NCBI RefSeq assembly: GCF_020700235.1
Contig: NZ_CP085302.1
Coordinates: forward strand, 1-64,000
DNA: 64,000 nucleotides
Origin: Haladaptatus pallidirubidus
Lineage (GTDB): Archaea > Halobacteriota > Halobacteria > Halobacteriales > Haladaptataceae
Direction: 5' to 3'
Position numbers and translations under genes: made by a program. Each line of letters opens with the position of its first letter. Positions within the stretch are counted from its first letter, which is position 1. The notes beneath the pieces were generated by a model that worked only from the letters and a program-made list of their open reading frames with translations, was not told the origin of the DNA and did no database searches. Below are positions 17,339-26,053 of this stretch, one piece after another.

Positions 17339-17800
17339 ATGTATCCTCATCGAATAACCAATATGATTAAGGACTTAATAAAGGAGGAGGATATCTGGGC
17401 CAGACATTCCAACCCGAAGAGCGGCTGGAGTCGAATAGTCGCCGGGTTCGTGATCGTGGGCACACTCTACCATCGGAAATGGAAGGTGTTAGGGCTCGCC
17501 GTTCTGTTCCTGATCATCAACCCGGTATTGTTCCGCAAACCCAGCGAGGACTTGGACGACTGGATGTACAAGGTCGTCCGGGCCGAAGAACGCTGGACGA
17601 ATGACGGGAACAGTCTCATCGGCCTTGGATACCCGGAGATCCTCAACACGGTGAGCATTCCAGTCGGACTCTATGGCCTCTACGCAGCGTACAAGCAGAA
17701 GCCCATCTCGACGGTGGTGTTCACGCTCGCATCACAGGGACTCAATCAGTGGTGCATGAAGGAGATCATCGAGTACTACGAAGAAGTCAATACACAGTAA
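17339..17800 (+). CDS. DUF6653 family membrane protein
   Basis: This 153-residue protein matches DUF6653 in its motif order: DIWARHSNPKSGWSR, a first hydrophobic pair around WKVLGLAVLFLIINPVLF, then WMYKVVRAEERW and a C-terminal helix region (GLYGLYAAY). The family is common in haloarchaea and has no known function. The ATG at 17339 is taken; an internal ATG at 17363 would fit the family start equally well. It stands just upstream of a hydrolase gene in the same direction (48-base gap). Confidence 0.85.
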   Translation: MYPHRITNMIKDLIKEEDIWARHSNPKSGWSRIVAGFVIVGTLYHRKWKVLGLAVLFLIINPVLFRKPSEDLDDWMYKVVRAEERWTNDGNSLIGLGYPEILNTVSIPVGLYGLYAAYKQKPISTVVFTLASQGLNQWCMKEIIEYYEEVNTQ

Positions 17801-17848
17801 GAAGCACTTCCGTCGTATTATGATTAAAGCACAATCAAATAGTATGTC

Positions 17849-18553
17849 ATGAGCGAGCAAAGTGGTGAAATTTCGACTGAGGGCGGGCGGCTTCGTCGGT
17901 CGGGTTCTGAGATCCACTATTGGATCACGGGCCCGAAAGACGGGCCACTGATCGCCTGCACCCACGGTGCCTCCATGAATCACCGAATGTTCAACCCGCA
18001 AATCCAGTCCCTCATTGCCGAAGGGTACCGGGTTCTCACCTGGGATGTCCGCGGACACGGGCAATCCAAGCCGATCGGGGAGGAATTCAGCGTGTCATCG
18101 GTGACTGATGATCTCATCGCACTCATCGATTACCTAGGCTACGAAACGGCGATATTGATCGGGCATTCGTTCGGTGGCTACGTCTCCCAGGAATTCGCGT
18201 TTCAGTCTTCGGAGCGCGTGGACGCTCTGGTCGTGATCGGCGCGACGGACATCACGACACTCCCGTCTTGGCTCGAACGTCTGGGACTCAAACTTTCGCC
18301 GTCCCTCTTCAAAGTATGGCCCGATGGACACCTCCGAACACTCGTTGCAGAGAACACAGCGGTGACCCCAGAAGTACAAGAGTACGCCGCCGAAGCGTCT
18401 CGCCAGCTATCCAAAGAGGAGTTCGTCATCGTCTGGAAGGCAATCTCCACTTGTCTCCACGAAGAGCCCGACTATCGCATCCAACAACCGTTTCTCTTGG
18501 CGCACGGCGAGTACGTCCACAGCACTGGCGCCGTTCACGTTGCTCCCGCCTAA
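17849..18553 (+). CDS. Alpha/beta hydrolase, C-terminally truncated (catalytic His region missing)
   Basis: The 234-residue protein has the hydrolase fold: oxyanion region THGASMNH, DVRGHGQSKP, and the nucleophile elbow GHSFGG (Ser at about residue 111). Normal members continue 40-60 residues past LLAHGE to a beta strand and the catalytic histidine in a G-H-x-A/N motif. Here translation stops soon after (VHVAPA), 27 bases before the 3' end of the convergent trmB gene. The catalytic His is therefore lost and the enzyme is probably inactive or dependent on another subunit. Loss by deletion or a premature stop cannot be told apart from the sequence. Confidence 0.82.
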   Translation: MSEQSGEISTEGGRLRRSGSEIHYWITGPKDGPLIACTHGASMNHRMFNPQIQSLIAEGYRVLTWDVRGHGQSKPIGEEFSVSSVTDDLIALIDYLGYETAILIGHSFGGYVSQEFAFQSSERVDALVVIGATDITTLPSWLERLGLKLSPSLFKVWPDGHLRTLVAENTAVTPEVQEYAAEASRQLSKEEFVIVWKAISTCLHEEPDYRIQQPFLLAHGEYVHSTGAVHVAPA

Positions 18554-18580
18554 GAACTCCTGATGCTGTCGCACCGAGGA

Positions 18581-19420
18581 CTACTCGTCCTCGGTCACAT
18601 CAGGATCCTGCCTCCGTGGCAAACCAGTGGCCATCAATCGCCGAGCAATCACCACGATTCCATTGTCGAATCCTCTCCCAAACACTGCTTTTTCCGTCTC
18701 AATCCCACCAGTGTCCGTCTCATGCACCGAGCTCACGAGAATCGTGTTCTTATCGATCAACAGCAGGCGACTGATCGTCGTGTCGTCGTTGTCCTCAAGG
18801 GGCGAACTGTGCAACCACTCTAACCCGGAGACGAACACTTCTGCATCAGGTAGTGCCTCTACAATTTGCTCATGAAGCTCCTCGGATTGTGTGCCAATTA
18901 GCACATCGAGACCCGTGTCGAGCGCCTCTTGGAGCCGTTCAAGCAACCCGTCAGTAATAACCTCGTCCCGCCCGACGATGAGGACGATCTCTCGTCCGGC
19001 GGCATCAATGAGTTGTTGAGTACGATTCGTAATCGCAGTGGTCCCTGAGAGCGCCCAGACTTCGTGCGTGAGTTCCTCATCACCGCCGTTCGATTCTGCA
19101 GGCTCGATCGCAGTAAGAGCCTCGACGAGTGTGTCGGTCCGTGATTCGTACTCCTGGCGTAGTGTCTTGGCGGCCTCCTCGATTGGCACAGCGCGGAATT
19201 GCTGGGGGTTCGAGTGCTGGATTTCAACAAGCCCTTTGGATTCTAGCACTCGAATCGCATCATAGACGCGTGTTCGCGGTACGTCGGAAGTCTCGCTGAT
19301 CTCTTTGGCCGTTCCCTTCGGGAGGCGTGCTAACGCCACGAAACACCCTGCTTCGTACTCTTTGAGTCCGAGTTGTTGGAGCAATTCGATCGCTTGTTGT
19401 TGATTAGATAAGTCCTTCAT
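18581..19420 (-). CDS. TrmB-family transcriptional regulator
   Basis: The protein starts at ATG 19420 (279 residues; a TTG nine bases upstream is less likely). It has the TrmB winged helix (LLQQLGLKEYEAGCFVAL, then PRTRVYDAIRVLESKGLVE), a short coiled linker (EAAKTLRQEYESRTDTLVEA) and a C-terminal domain resembling the phospholipase-D-like sugar-sensor part of TrmB proteins. Members sense sugars or metabolites and repress or activate sugar transport and central metabolism. The gene is convergent with the hydrolase. ATGGGTCCCAACCA spans its start codon region (19419-19432) and recurs at 19842-19855, which may mark a duplicated regulatory sequence. Confidence 0.87.
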   Translation of the reverse strand: MKDLSNQQQAIELLQQLGLKEYEAGCFVALARLPKGTAKEISETSDVPRTRVYDAIRVLESKGLVEIQHSNPQQFRAVPIEEAAKTLRQEYESRTDTLVEALTAIEPAESNGGDEELTHEVWALSGTTAITNRTQQLIDAAGREIVLIVGRDEVITDGLLERLQEALDTGLDVLIGTQSEELHEQIVEALPDAEVFVSGLEWLHSSPLEDNDDTTISRLLLIDKNTILVSSVHETDTGGIETEKAVFGRGFDNGIVVIARRLMATGLPRRQDPDVTEDE

Positions 19421-19827
19421 GGGTCCCAACCATTGGTCTGGTAGTACCGGAGTCGTCCATACCGTTCTGTCGTCGCCCGTAAGTCAGTTGTTGTCTCACC
19501 CACCAAGCGTGGTCGACAGACCGATTCACCATTGATTCATCTTGTTTCTCAAGACGTATCAAAGACACTTATCCCTCCGCAGTCATTTTGCTGATTTATC
19601 AGCCAATTCGATATTCACTCATATAATCACAAAAGATAGATCCTGAAAACGCAACTCATCGCGATATTGTTGCTGATTTCACAACAAGCAGATGGCTGCT
19701 CGATTGGTACGCTTTCGATGGAATCAGTAGGTAGCAATGTATATTCCCCCGGTTATAAATCAGATACTAAATTAGTAACCCAAATAATCACAGTAGGGTT
19801 ATACAGGACTAGCTCAAAGAACGAAGT

Positions 19828-19897
19828 GGTACGGAGTTCTGATGGGTCCCAACCAATCGTCACTCCGTACCTGAACTGCCACGAATGTGGCAGTTTT
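19828..19897 (+). promoter_or_regulatory. Nested stem-loops with a duplicated 14-bp word
   Basis: GGTACGGAG (19828-19836) pairs with CTCCGTACC (19863-19871), enclosing ATGGGTCCCAACCA. A second perfect stem follows: nine-base arms AACTGCCAC (19874-19882) and GTGGCAGTT (19887-19895) with loop GAAT, then TTTT overlapping the stem end. The second stem looks like an intrinsic terminator on the plus strand, but no plus-strand gene ends here, so it may terminate an unannotated short RNA. Alternatively it is an insertion-sequence end. Confidence 0.5.
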
Positions 19898-19910
19898 CGC
19901 TCGTGATCAA

Positions 19911-20234
19911 TCAGTTGGGAACCCCACGATCAGCAAGCACATCTTGATTCTCACCCAGAACGGTAAGCAATGGCTCGATCTCGTCGAACCGAGGCCCCCT
20001 TGTCACGCGCTGTGCGTCTTGATCCCAGTCGATGAAGCCGTGATCCGCTAATTTGGGGAGATGGACGTGCTGCATTGCGATCGTTTGATCTGTTTGCTCT
20101 TCGTCTCCCCCGTCCGCTGCCAAAGCTCGAGAGGGAGCGAGACGATCAGGTTGGGGAGTCCGTTGTGCTAAGGCCATAAGGAGCCGTCGTCGGTGGCGAT
20201 TCGAGAGGACTGAGAGCTGCTCATCGAGCGTCAT
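19911..20234 (-). CDS. DUF7344 domain protein (winged-helix-like regulator)
   Basis: The 107-residue protein begins LDEQLSVLSNRHRRRLLMAL and continues with HVHLPKLADHGFIDWD, the order of motifs in DUF7344, a haloarchaeal winged-helix-like family of presumed DNA-binding regulators. A polar insert (residues 28-48) separates helix one from the recognition region. It is divergent from the Lrp gene (20392) and shares its promoter region. A second DUF7344 gene lies at 21367-21843 on the same strand, so the two may belong to one regulatory set. Confidence 0.8.
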   Translation of the reverse strand: MTLDEQLSVLSNRHRRRLLMALAQRTPQPDRLAPSRALAADGGDEEQTDQTIAMQHVHLPKLADHGFIDWDQDAQRVTRGPRFDEIEPLLTVLGENQDVLADRGVPN

Positions 20235-20309
20235 AGGTACTTACATCCTAACACACTGAACACGGTTAAGCACCTCTCATTTTTCGGATTGGTAGTTGTT
20301 TGAGGAAGT

Positions 20310-20348
20310 GAGTGAATCACTTAAACGTAGTTTATTGGTGATTCACTC
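20310..20348 (+). promoter_or_regulatory. Paired palindromic operator boxes upstream of the lrp gene
   Basis: GAGTGAATCAC (20310-20320) and its exact reverse complement GTGATTCACTC (20338-20348) are separated by 17 bases. Each arm is itself a palindrome of the form GTGA-W-TCAC, so there are two dyad sites 28 bp centre to centre. Lrp proteins bind spaced palindromes as multimers, and this pair sits 44 bases before the lrp start codon. Autoregulation and control of the divergent DUF7344 gene are inferred. Confidence 0.7.
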
Positions 20349-20391
20349 AATTTCTCACAGACTATTTACGCCCATCTTCCTATTTTTGCAT

Positions 20392-20883
20392 ATGAGCCGA
20401 GGACTCGACAACGTTGACCAGGGCATTCTCTTCCATCTCCAGCGAGATGCACGAAATACAACCACCGAAGAAATTGCCGAAACGGTCGGTGTCTCCGCGA
20501 GCACCGTTCGGAACCGGATCAAAGCCCTCGAAGACGATGGGATCATCAAAGGCTACCACCCAGAGATCGATTATGAAGCGGCGAACCTCCCGCTGCGTGT
20601 GTTATTCGTGTGTACCGCGCCAGCAACCGAACAAGCCGAATTTGTCCAGCAGATGCTTGCTGTGCAGGGCGTAATCGATGTCCGCGAGATGCTTGTCGGC
20701 AAACGGAATATCTACGTGGAAGTGGTTGGGACGAGTAGCCAAGATATTACACGCATCACGGACACGCTGCACGACTCAGGCCTCACGATTGAGAGTTCCG
20801 AGATCATACGCGAGCGGCATAGCCAACCATTCAATCATTTCCACTTCAGTGAGGAAACGGCAGAGGAGCGACGTGAGAGCTGA
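20392..20883 (+). CDS. Lrp/AsnC-family regulator, without RCK domain
   Basis: The ATG at 20392 gives 163 residues: an AsnC winged helix (LDNVDQGILFHLQRDARN, recognition helix SASTVRNRI) and the Lrp ligand domain (about 65-150, including VIDVREMLVGKRNIYVEV). It is a paralogue of the N-terminal two thirds of the Lrp-TrkA-C fusion at 12073; the family motif VREMLVGKRNI corresponds to IRELMTGRGNI there. The TrkA-C part is absent and the protein ends about 15 residues after the Lrp domain, so it answers to a different signal or needs a partner. Palindromic boxes lie just upstream. Confidence 0.88.
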   Translation: MSRGLDNVDQGILFHLQRDARNTTTEEIAETVGVSASTVRNRIKALEDDGIIKGYHPEIDYEAANLPLRVLFVCTAPATEQAEFVQQMLAVQGVIDVREMLVGKRNIYVEVVGTSSQDITRITDTLHDSGLTIESSEIIRERHSQPFNHFHFSEETAEERRES

Positions 20884-20906
20884 TCTTCAGCCTTTTCGAA
20901 ATGCAA

Positions 20907-21290
20907 TCACTCAGAGCCTGATATCTCCTCATACTCTGCGGGCTCGGACACCGTAATCCACCCATCACTGGCAACCGCAACGCGATACTGATTGTACTGG
21001 AAGGCAACACTCCTCGCACTATCGCGGGTGCGCCCGTTGACCTTTGGCCCAAAGAAGCCGTCTTCAATCGCGGCGATATCCACACATTCGTATAAGGGCG
21101 GATCTTTGATCTCCGTCGGAGTAATGTCCTCGGCATCCGCGATCGCGAAGATGATTTCGGTGGTGAGATCGCGGTGGCTCTCGCGGTCGTAGTGAGCCTG
21201 CGTCACAAATGTCATGTCGGGATCATTGGATCCGTTTCCATCCTGTGCAAGTTCAGTGCCATCATCGGTGTGGTCATTACTTGACGTCAT
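20907..21290 (-). CDS. HalOD1 output-domain protein
   Basis: The 127-residue protein has a polar N-terminal third (Asp/Asn/Gly-rich) and the HalOD1 fold in its second part: EIIFAIADAEDITPTEIKDPPLYECVD split over residues 45-72, then AFQYNQYRVAVASDGWITV. HalOD1 domains occur in haloarchaeal receiver proteins and as solo proteins and probably pass signals by protein-protein contact. It is transcribed toward the Lrp gene, 23 bases from its 3' end. A solo paralogue is at 46087-46416. Confidence 0.83.
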   Translation of the reverse strand: MTSSNDHTDDGTELAQDGNGSNDPDMTFVTQAHYDRESHRDLTTEIIFAIADAEDITPTEIKDPPLYECVDIAAIEDGFFGPKVNGRTRDSARSVAFQYNQYRVAVASDGWITVSEPAEYEEISGSE

Positions 21291-21366
21291 CTGTCGTCCT
21301 CCGTGTGAATGTGTCGTAAAGTTGTGATATTCTCAAGGCAGTGATACCTCTTTGCCCAGCCATGGG

Positions 21367-21843
21367 TTACTGAGTACCCTCCCGGTCGAACTCACTGCGA
21401 GCATGCGTTTCTTGCTGATTGTCGAGACTGCCGCCTGCGCCCTCTAACACTGTCAGTACTTGGATTGCATATGGACCAGGGGTAATCGTCTCGGTGTCAG
21501 CATCGAACTCGATCACATCCAGGTCAACGAGTTTCGGGACGTGCGTGTGATAGAGCGACGTGTACATCTCCTGGCGCGTGAGCGTCGCGATATCCGTCGC
21601 TGGAGTATCAGTTTCCCAAGCCGCCAGTTTGGTTGCGAGGTCATCGAGTGACCATTCGGTCGCTTCAGCGAGGGTGTAGACGAGGTAGCGTCGTCGTGGC
21701 TGTGCAATCGCCGCGAAGACGGGTTGTAATTCGAGGATGGACTCGGAGATATCGATGTCGAGATCGCGTTCGGCGGCACTCTCCTCAACGGTCCAACTAG
21801 AATGTGTCTCCCTCTCGTCGGGAGGTGGTTCGTTCCCCGTCAT
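21367..21843 (-). CDS. DUF7344 domain protein
   Basis: The 158-residue protein shows DUF7344 motifs: LQPVFAAIAQPRRRYLVYTL, then SLYHTHVPKLVDLDVIEFD and the end PYAIQVLTVLEGAG. The leading 35 residues are polar and variable. As in its shorter paralogue (19911-20234) the fold is a putative winged helix, which makes a transcriptional or antisense-regulator role likely but unproven. It is followed on the same strand by the HalOD1 gene after 76 bases and could be co-transcribed with it. Confidence 0.8.
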   Translation of the reverse strand: MTGNEPPPDERETHSSWTVEESAAERDLDIDISESILELQPVFAAIAQPRRRYLVYTLAEATEWSLDDLATKLAAWETDTPATDIATLTRQEMYTSLYHTHVPKLVDLDVIEFDADTETITPGPYAIQVLTVLEGAGGSLDNQQETHARSEFDREGTQ

Positions 21844-22104
21844 AGCTCATATAGGAGTGTGAAAGGTCTTAAGAATTCGCTATAGAGTGTGGTTTCCCGA
21901 CCATATCGATACATACGCACCGAGTCGCCGTAACGTGATATATATGAGTAGTAATCTATTCTTAGAGAGATAACCGAAATTATCCGGTATTGACGCGGTA
22001 CTGACCTGAATCACTGGTGTGCCCGATCAGTGCTTGCAGCCAGACAGTGACGAGTGTGTGGCAGTGGTCGTCTTTCAATTGACAGCAGGTGACTGTGTAC
22101 TTGC

Positions 22105-22245
22105 TCATTTGTTTCAGAGAGTCACTTCGGACTTCCCGATGAGCAACAAACGCCACTAAGAGCAGTGTATGAGCAGGGATATTATGAGATTCCACGCCGG
22201 ACAACAGCTGAAGATGTCGCTGATGAGATCAGGGTTTCACACTAA
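22105..22245 (+). pseudogene. C-terminal HTH-10 (bat-type) fragment
   Basis: The frame ending at TAA 22243-22245 encodes GLPDEQQTPLRAVYEQGYYE, then IPRRTTAEDVADEIRVSH, the first half of the HTH-10 DNA-binding domain of bacterio-opsin-activator-type regulators. The remaining recognition helices are missing and the upstream PAS/GAF or sensor region is absent, so this is a relic. Intact relatives are at 25391 and 34148. Confidence 0.7.
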
Positions 22246-22933
22246 GCGATTTCGTTGAAAATTCTATTATTCTCGGCCAGGGTGCCGATAAACCCAGCGA
22301 AACGGGGGCGCGAAATGAATTCCTTGGGAATGCAACCATGCTGATTAACCATTCCTAGTTTGGACCTGAGCGTATGACAAATGAACGGCTCCTCATCTGC
22401 GTTGAATGTCAGTGGCGAATAAGCACACGCGAGCATTCGTCGCACGAAGCCAATCGACGTGCAATACGGCATTTTCGTGCGACCGGGCATCAGGTAACCT
22501 TCCCATCGCGGAAGTTCTATGATGAGGTTCATCTGTCTTAGCTACTGCTGAGAACTGACTACCAATCTTTGACCCAAGAGCGCACGATCGATCGTGAGGA
22601 GAATGACTGTCAGAACGGCCACGAAGATTGACGCCGGTTGGTCGTCGAAATCTACGCTCTGTCGGTAGCACCCGGCATTTCCCACCAACGGTCCTTCACT
22701 CGAGGTCAGGTGTCTCCACGGCTGCTTAGTGCAACATGGAGTAGTGAGACAAATGGATTCCAACCAATCCACTCTTCAGTGCACGTGGACCAAGTTTACT
22801 GTCCCCTGAATCTATAACCGGCAGTCGATTCGGCCGGGTTGCCGCCTTCGGGGAATCACAAAACCTGACTTCTCAAGAGGGAAATAGTGTTTCAGCAGGC
22901 GTCCTTTTCACTATAGATGACATATATGCCATC
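22246..22933. other. Gap with no confident gene
   Basis: Minus-strand frames around 22242-22532 and 22542-22772 are open. The second ends in a hydrophobic helix (FVAVLTVILLTIDRALLG) that could be a decayed membrane-protein tail, but there is no family match and the upstream part is not coding-like. CCCCTGAATCTATA is repeated at 22803-22816. The last 60 bases hold the promoter of the next gene. Confidence 0.4.
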
Positions 22934-23965
22934 ATGAGCGACGCAGACGAGGAAGAATCAATGGTCGGGCGGATGGATGAGTCCCGAATTCGATTTTGGT
23001 TTCTCCTCGATGGGGATCGGTGGGTGATTACTGGCATGCTCATGCTCGGTTTGTTCGTAATTCTCGTCGTTGCTGGGACAGTCGGCCCCTCATCGTTTCG
23101 CTCGGTCATGAGCAACACAAATCAAGTTGGTATTGCATTCCAGGCATTCATTGCGTCACTCATCACCGGTGTGACGCTCGTCGTCACGATCGGTCAGCTA
23201 GTCCTCTCACAGGAACTCGGGTCGCTAAAAAGTCAACGTGAACGAATGAAAGCTACCGTAGAGTTTCGTCAAGATATCACTAGTTTGATCGGGTCCATCG
23301 GGCTTCCCGATCCCGCGGCATTTCTCCGCCAACTTATTCTGACAACCAAAGATCGTGCCGAGGCGCTCGAAGACGTTCTTGCAGAGAACAGTGATGACGA
23401 ATTACGCGACCAAGTCGATCAATTCGTTGCGGCTCTCATCGAAAACGCTAACGAGGTCGAAGAACAGCTAGACGACGCCGAGTTCGGTGAATTCAACTTA
23501 TTACGCACAGCCATGAACTATAACCATTCGTGGAAGCTGTACGGTGCCCTATGGCTCCGATCGGAGTATGAAGACAGCCTTGACGATGAGGAACGAAGTG
23601 CGTTCGATGAATTAATCGACGTGCTCATGTTTTTCGGCCCGACACGCGAGCATTTCAAAGCCCTCTACTTTCAGTGGGAACTCGTCCGCCTCATCCGGTC
23701 GATTCTGATTACCGCATTTCCTGCATTGGCCGTCGCGATTGCGACACTACTCTATCTGGCACCGACCTCGTTTCCGGGCATGACTTTCGGCGTCGCAAAT
23801 ATTATCTGGATCGTTAGTGCGTCCTCAGCTATCTCTATCGTCCCATTTTTTGTGCTGACCTCCATCGTCCTGCGAATCGCGACGATTGCGAAGCGGACGA
23901 GTGCGATCGGACCGTTCATTCTGCACGAATCGGACCGTGGCGGTGATATCGACCTAGAGAATTAA
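22934..23965 (+). CDS. Haloarchaeal four-helix membrane protein of unknown function
   Basis: The 343-residue protein has two hydrophobic helices near the start (GMLMLGLFVILVVAG and AFIASLITGVTLVVTIG), a long acidic cytosolic middle (about 105-245, rich in Glu/Asp and probably helical), and two helices near the end (LVRLIRSILITAFPALAVAI... and SAISIVPFFVLTSIV). This 2-loop-2 topology is seen in conserved haloarchaeal proteins annotated only as hypothetical, and loosely recalls channel-like DUF families. ATG 22934 is preceded by an AT-rich promoter zone. The gene is isolated. Confidence 0.75.
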   Translation: MSDADEEESMVGRMDESRIRFWFLLDGDRWVITGMLMLGLFVILVVAGTVGPSSFRSVMSNTNQVGIAFQAFIASLITGVTLVVTIGQLVLSQELGSLKSQRERMKATVEFRQDITSLIGSIGLPDPAAFLRQLILTTKDRAEALEDVLAENSDDELRDQVDQFVAALIENANEVEEQLDDAEFGEFNLLRTAMNYNHSWKLYGALWLRSEYEDSLDDEERSAFDELIDVLMFFGPTREHFKALYFQWELVRLIRSILITAFPALAVAIATLLYLAPTSFPGMTFGVANIIWIVSASSAISIVPFFVLTSIVLRIATIAKRTSAIGPFILHESDRGGDIDLEN

Positions 23966-24017
23966 TCACTCATTTCGACGAATCCGCTAAAGCGTAGCGA
24001 TATACGATACATTCAGG

Positions 24018-24380
24018 TCACGTGGTGGTACGCTCCGTGAATGTGAACCCCCATCGCGGACTTCGGCTGTCTACTTTGCCGTCGGCCACCAACACGCGCG
24101 CGCCGGGAGCGGGGAGGCCGAGATCTTTGGTAGTATTCGTTTCTCGTTCGCGACCATCTTCAGATGCCTGGAGGGGCTGCCACCAGACCCGACCTCGAGC
24201 ACCGACCTTCTTGGTTTCGAGGACGTCATCCTCAACGAGGGCGTCGAGTTTGTTGTAAATAGTTCGGTCCGTGCAGTTGAATTCCTCAGCGACCTCTGGC
24301 GTCGTGAACGGGGTGCCAGGCGGCCCAAGAGCCTGGAAGACTTCAAGAACAGTGTCGGGTGAAGGTGCAGACGAACTCAT
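24018..24380 (-). CDS. Short winged-helix regulator (HTH of bat-like sensors, sensor part absent)
   Basis: The first 65 of 120 residues form a winged helix: PGTPFTTPEVAEEFNCTDRT, then YNKLDALVEDDVLETKKVGA and GRVWWQP. In haloarchaea this domain normally heads large PAS/GAF signal proteins. Here only about 50 loosely structured residues follow, so it is either a free-standing regulator or the remnant of a longer protein. Related short wHTH genes lie at 47117 and, decayed, at 48022. Confidence 0.75.
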   Translation of the reverse strand: MSSSAPSPDTVLEVFQALGPPGTPFTTPEVAEEFNCTDRTIYNKLDALVEDDVLETKKVGARGRVWWQPLQASEDGRERETNTTKDLGLPAPGARVLVADGKVDSRSPRWGFTFTERTTT

Positions 24381-24593
24381 AGGTCAGTGTTAACCTGGAG
24401 CGATCAAAAGAATTCGGTCAACAGAAACAGACAAACCACGATCCACAAAAAACGGTTTGACTCGTAATCACGTCCGGCGATTCGTCGGGACCGTCTATCT
24501 TAACTAACACTGGTAGGTTAACTACCGCGTTTGTTGATTAAGGCTGATGACTCCAACAGTTAGTGCATCAATTACAGCGGCACTCCCGGGGGG

Positions 24594-24652
24594 TTCTACT
24601 TCCGCTTACGGATTTATGTAGTAGAAGATCCGCTTTTTGCTAAACAGAGAGC
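24594..24652 (+). repeat. Hairpin repeat, copy A
   Basis: TTCTACTTCCGCTTACGGAT followed by TTATGTAGTAGAAGATCCGC is one of three related ~57-bp sequences in this window (also 33694 and 36674). An imperfect stem forms between TTCTACT and AGTAGAA. The copy ends two bases before the stop codon of the minus-strand membrane gene at 24654. It probably represents the right end of an IS200/IS605-type or MITE-like element. Confidence 0.65.
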
Positions 24653-24653
24653 G

Positions 24654-25145
24654 TCACTGTTGTGATAAACGGCGTTGAGCCCACGGACTACGGTACTTCA
24701 CCATGGAGATAATCATCACCAATACTAAGGCAATCGCACCACCGTCGGTGATCAGGCTCGGCAGGATGCCCCAAACGCCGTATGTGTCAGTGGTGGCCAA
24801 CCACATCGAAGAGGGAATCATAACGAAGCCAAAAGCTTGGGTGAAGTTCACCGTAAATACTGTCCACCAAAGGAGTCGTGACTGGCTTCGCAGAGCTAAG
24901 ATGCCTATTACGTTGCCGAGGATGTAGAGGCAGCCGACGACCCGGAACCACATTGTGAAGCTAGGGGCCGCACCAGCTGGATCCGCGACGTTCTCCATCC
25001 GCATCATCTTCTCAATCAACGACGTATTGATAATGACGAAATTTTGCAATGTGGTGCCGATGGTGAAGATCACCGAGCTCAAAGCGATAGCGATCTGCAG
25101 CTTTCTGGTGATAGGGGTGGCTATCAGCTGTGGTTTTTCACTCAT
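24654..25145 (-). CDS. Four-helix membrane protein of unknown function
   Basis: The 163-residue protein has four hydrophobic helices: IAIALSSVIFTIGTTL, FRVVGCLYILGNVIGILAL, WTVFTVNFTQAFGFVMI and GGAIALVLVMIISM. It resembles small haloarchaeal DoxX-like or DUF-type membrane proteins but no signature is decisive. The C-terminus is basic. Its stop codon is directly adjacent to hairpin repeat A, which may have replaced the original 3' flank. Confidence 0.7.
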   Translation of the reverse strand: MSEKPQLIATPITRKLQIAIALSSVIFTIGTTLQNFVIINTSLIEKMMRMENVADPAGAAPSFTMWFRVVGCLYILGNVIGILALRSQSRLLWWTVFTVNFTQAFGFVMIPSSMWLATTDTYGVWGILPSLITDGGAIALVLVMIISMVKYRSPWAQRRLSQQ

Positions 25146-25390
25146 TATATGTATAGGAAATCATTCTTGGAAATAGTCAGCACGAGACAAGCAAGGGTGT
25201 CAGCCTGACGCAATTCTCCTCTAATAGGCAGCTCGACAGCTCCCTGCCGCGATAATTCGGTGACTTTTATATCTGAGATGTGGTTCATGGTTACCGCTTG
25301 GATGTATCTCGGGGAGAGATGATAAGATCTGATCAAAACATGTTGCAATGAGTTGAACCGCTCATGTACCGGTGACCAGTAATAAAACCT

Positions 25391-26053
25391 ATGCCCGAGG
25401 TGGAGCTGAAACTCAAACCATCTAACGAAGAGATAGCCGCTGTTTCACGTGACTACCCGGACGTTGAGTTCCAGCTGCTAGATTCGTATAGGATCAAAGA
25501 GGAGACACTCATGAGCGTCCTTTTCGAAATACAGACAACGAATCCCGTGTCCGTCGTCGAGTCGTTCGACGAAATGACGGAATTGCATTCGTATGAGATT
25601 CTACATACTGGTGAAACGGTGGTACTCATTCGGTGTCTGATCGATGAGCCAGCACCGTCCCACGCCGCGCGTGCCTCCAATAACCTTGTAAAGCCTCCTC
25701 TCGTTCTTCGGAATGGCTGGATCTTTGCGACGTTCACTGCTTCGGACGAGAATATATCCCAGTTCAAGGATGAGTTGGAGTCGGCTGGTGTTACATATCG
25801 GGTCATCTCGATTGGCCAGCCATCTGACCCAATAGATCGTCTCACTAAGCGCCAACGGGAAGTACTTGATGAAGCGGTCGACCGTGGCTACTACGAGACA
25901 CCGCGTGAGTGTTCAATTACTGAGCTCGCAATAGGTCTTGGGGTAACAAAGGGAACCATGAGCCGGGTGCTTCATCGCGCTGAATCGACTATTATCAAGG
26001 ATGTTATTTATAACTATATAAATCAACTGAATAAAACTATTTTATACATCTAG
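25391..26053 (+). CDS. HTH-10 (bat-type) transcriptional regulator
   Basis: The 220-residue protein has an N-terminal bacterio-opsin-activator-type domain without GAF or PAS (about 1-145) and a C-terminal HTH-10: LTKRQREVLDEAVDRGYYE, then LGVTKGTMSRVLHRAE with the recognition helix. Regulators of this type are abundant in haloarchaea. The final 15 residues (YINQLNKTILYI) are unusually hydrophobic and isoleucine/asparagine-rich for the family and coincide with AT-rich DNA, so the natural C-terminus may have been altered. Its targets are unknown. Confidence 0.87.
   Translation: MPEVELKLKPSNEEIAAVSRDYPDVEFQLLDSYRIKEETLMSVLFEIQTTNPVSVVESFDEMTELHSYEILHTGETVVLIRCLIDEPAPSHAARASNNLVKPPLVLRNGWIFATFTASDENISQFKDELESAGVTYRVISIGQPSDPIDRLTKRQREVLDEAVDRGYYETPRECSITELAIGLGVTKGTMSRVLHRAESTIIKDVIYNYINQLNKTILYI

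Noticed and set aside
17303..22816. CCCCTGAATCTATA at 17303 and 22803 as ends of one composite transposon.
   Set aside because: Both copies have the same orientation, no duplication or transposase lies between them, and fourteen shared bases are weak evidence.
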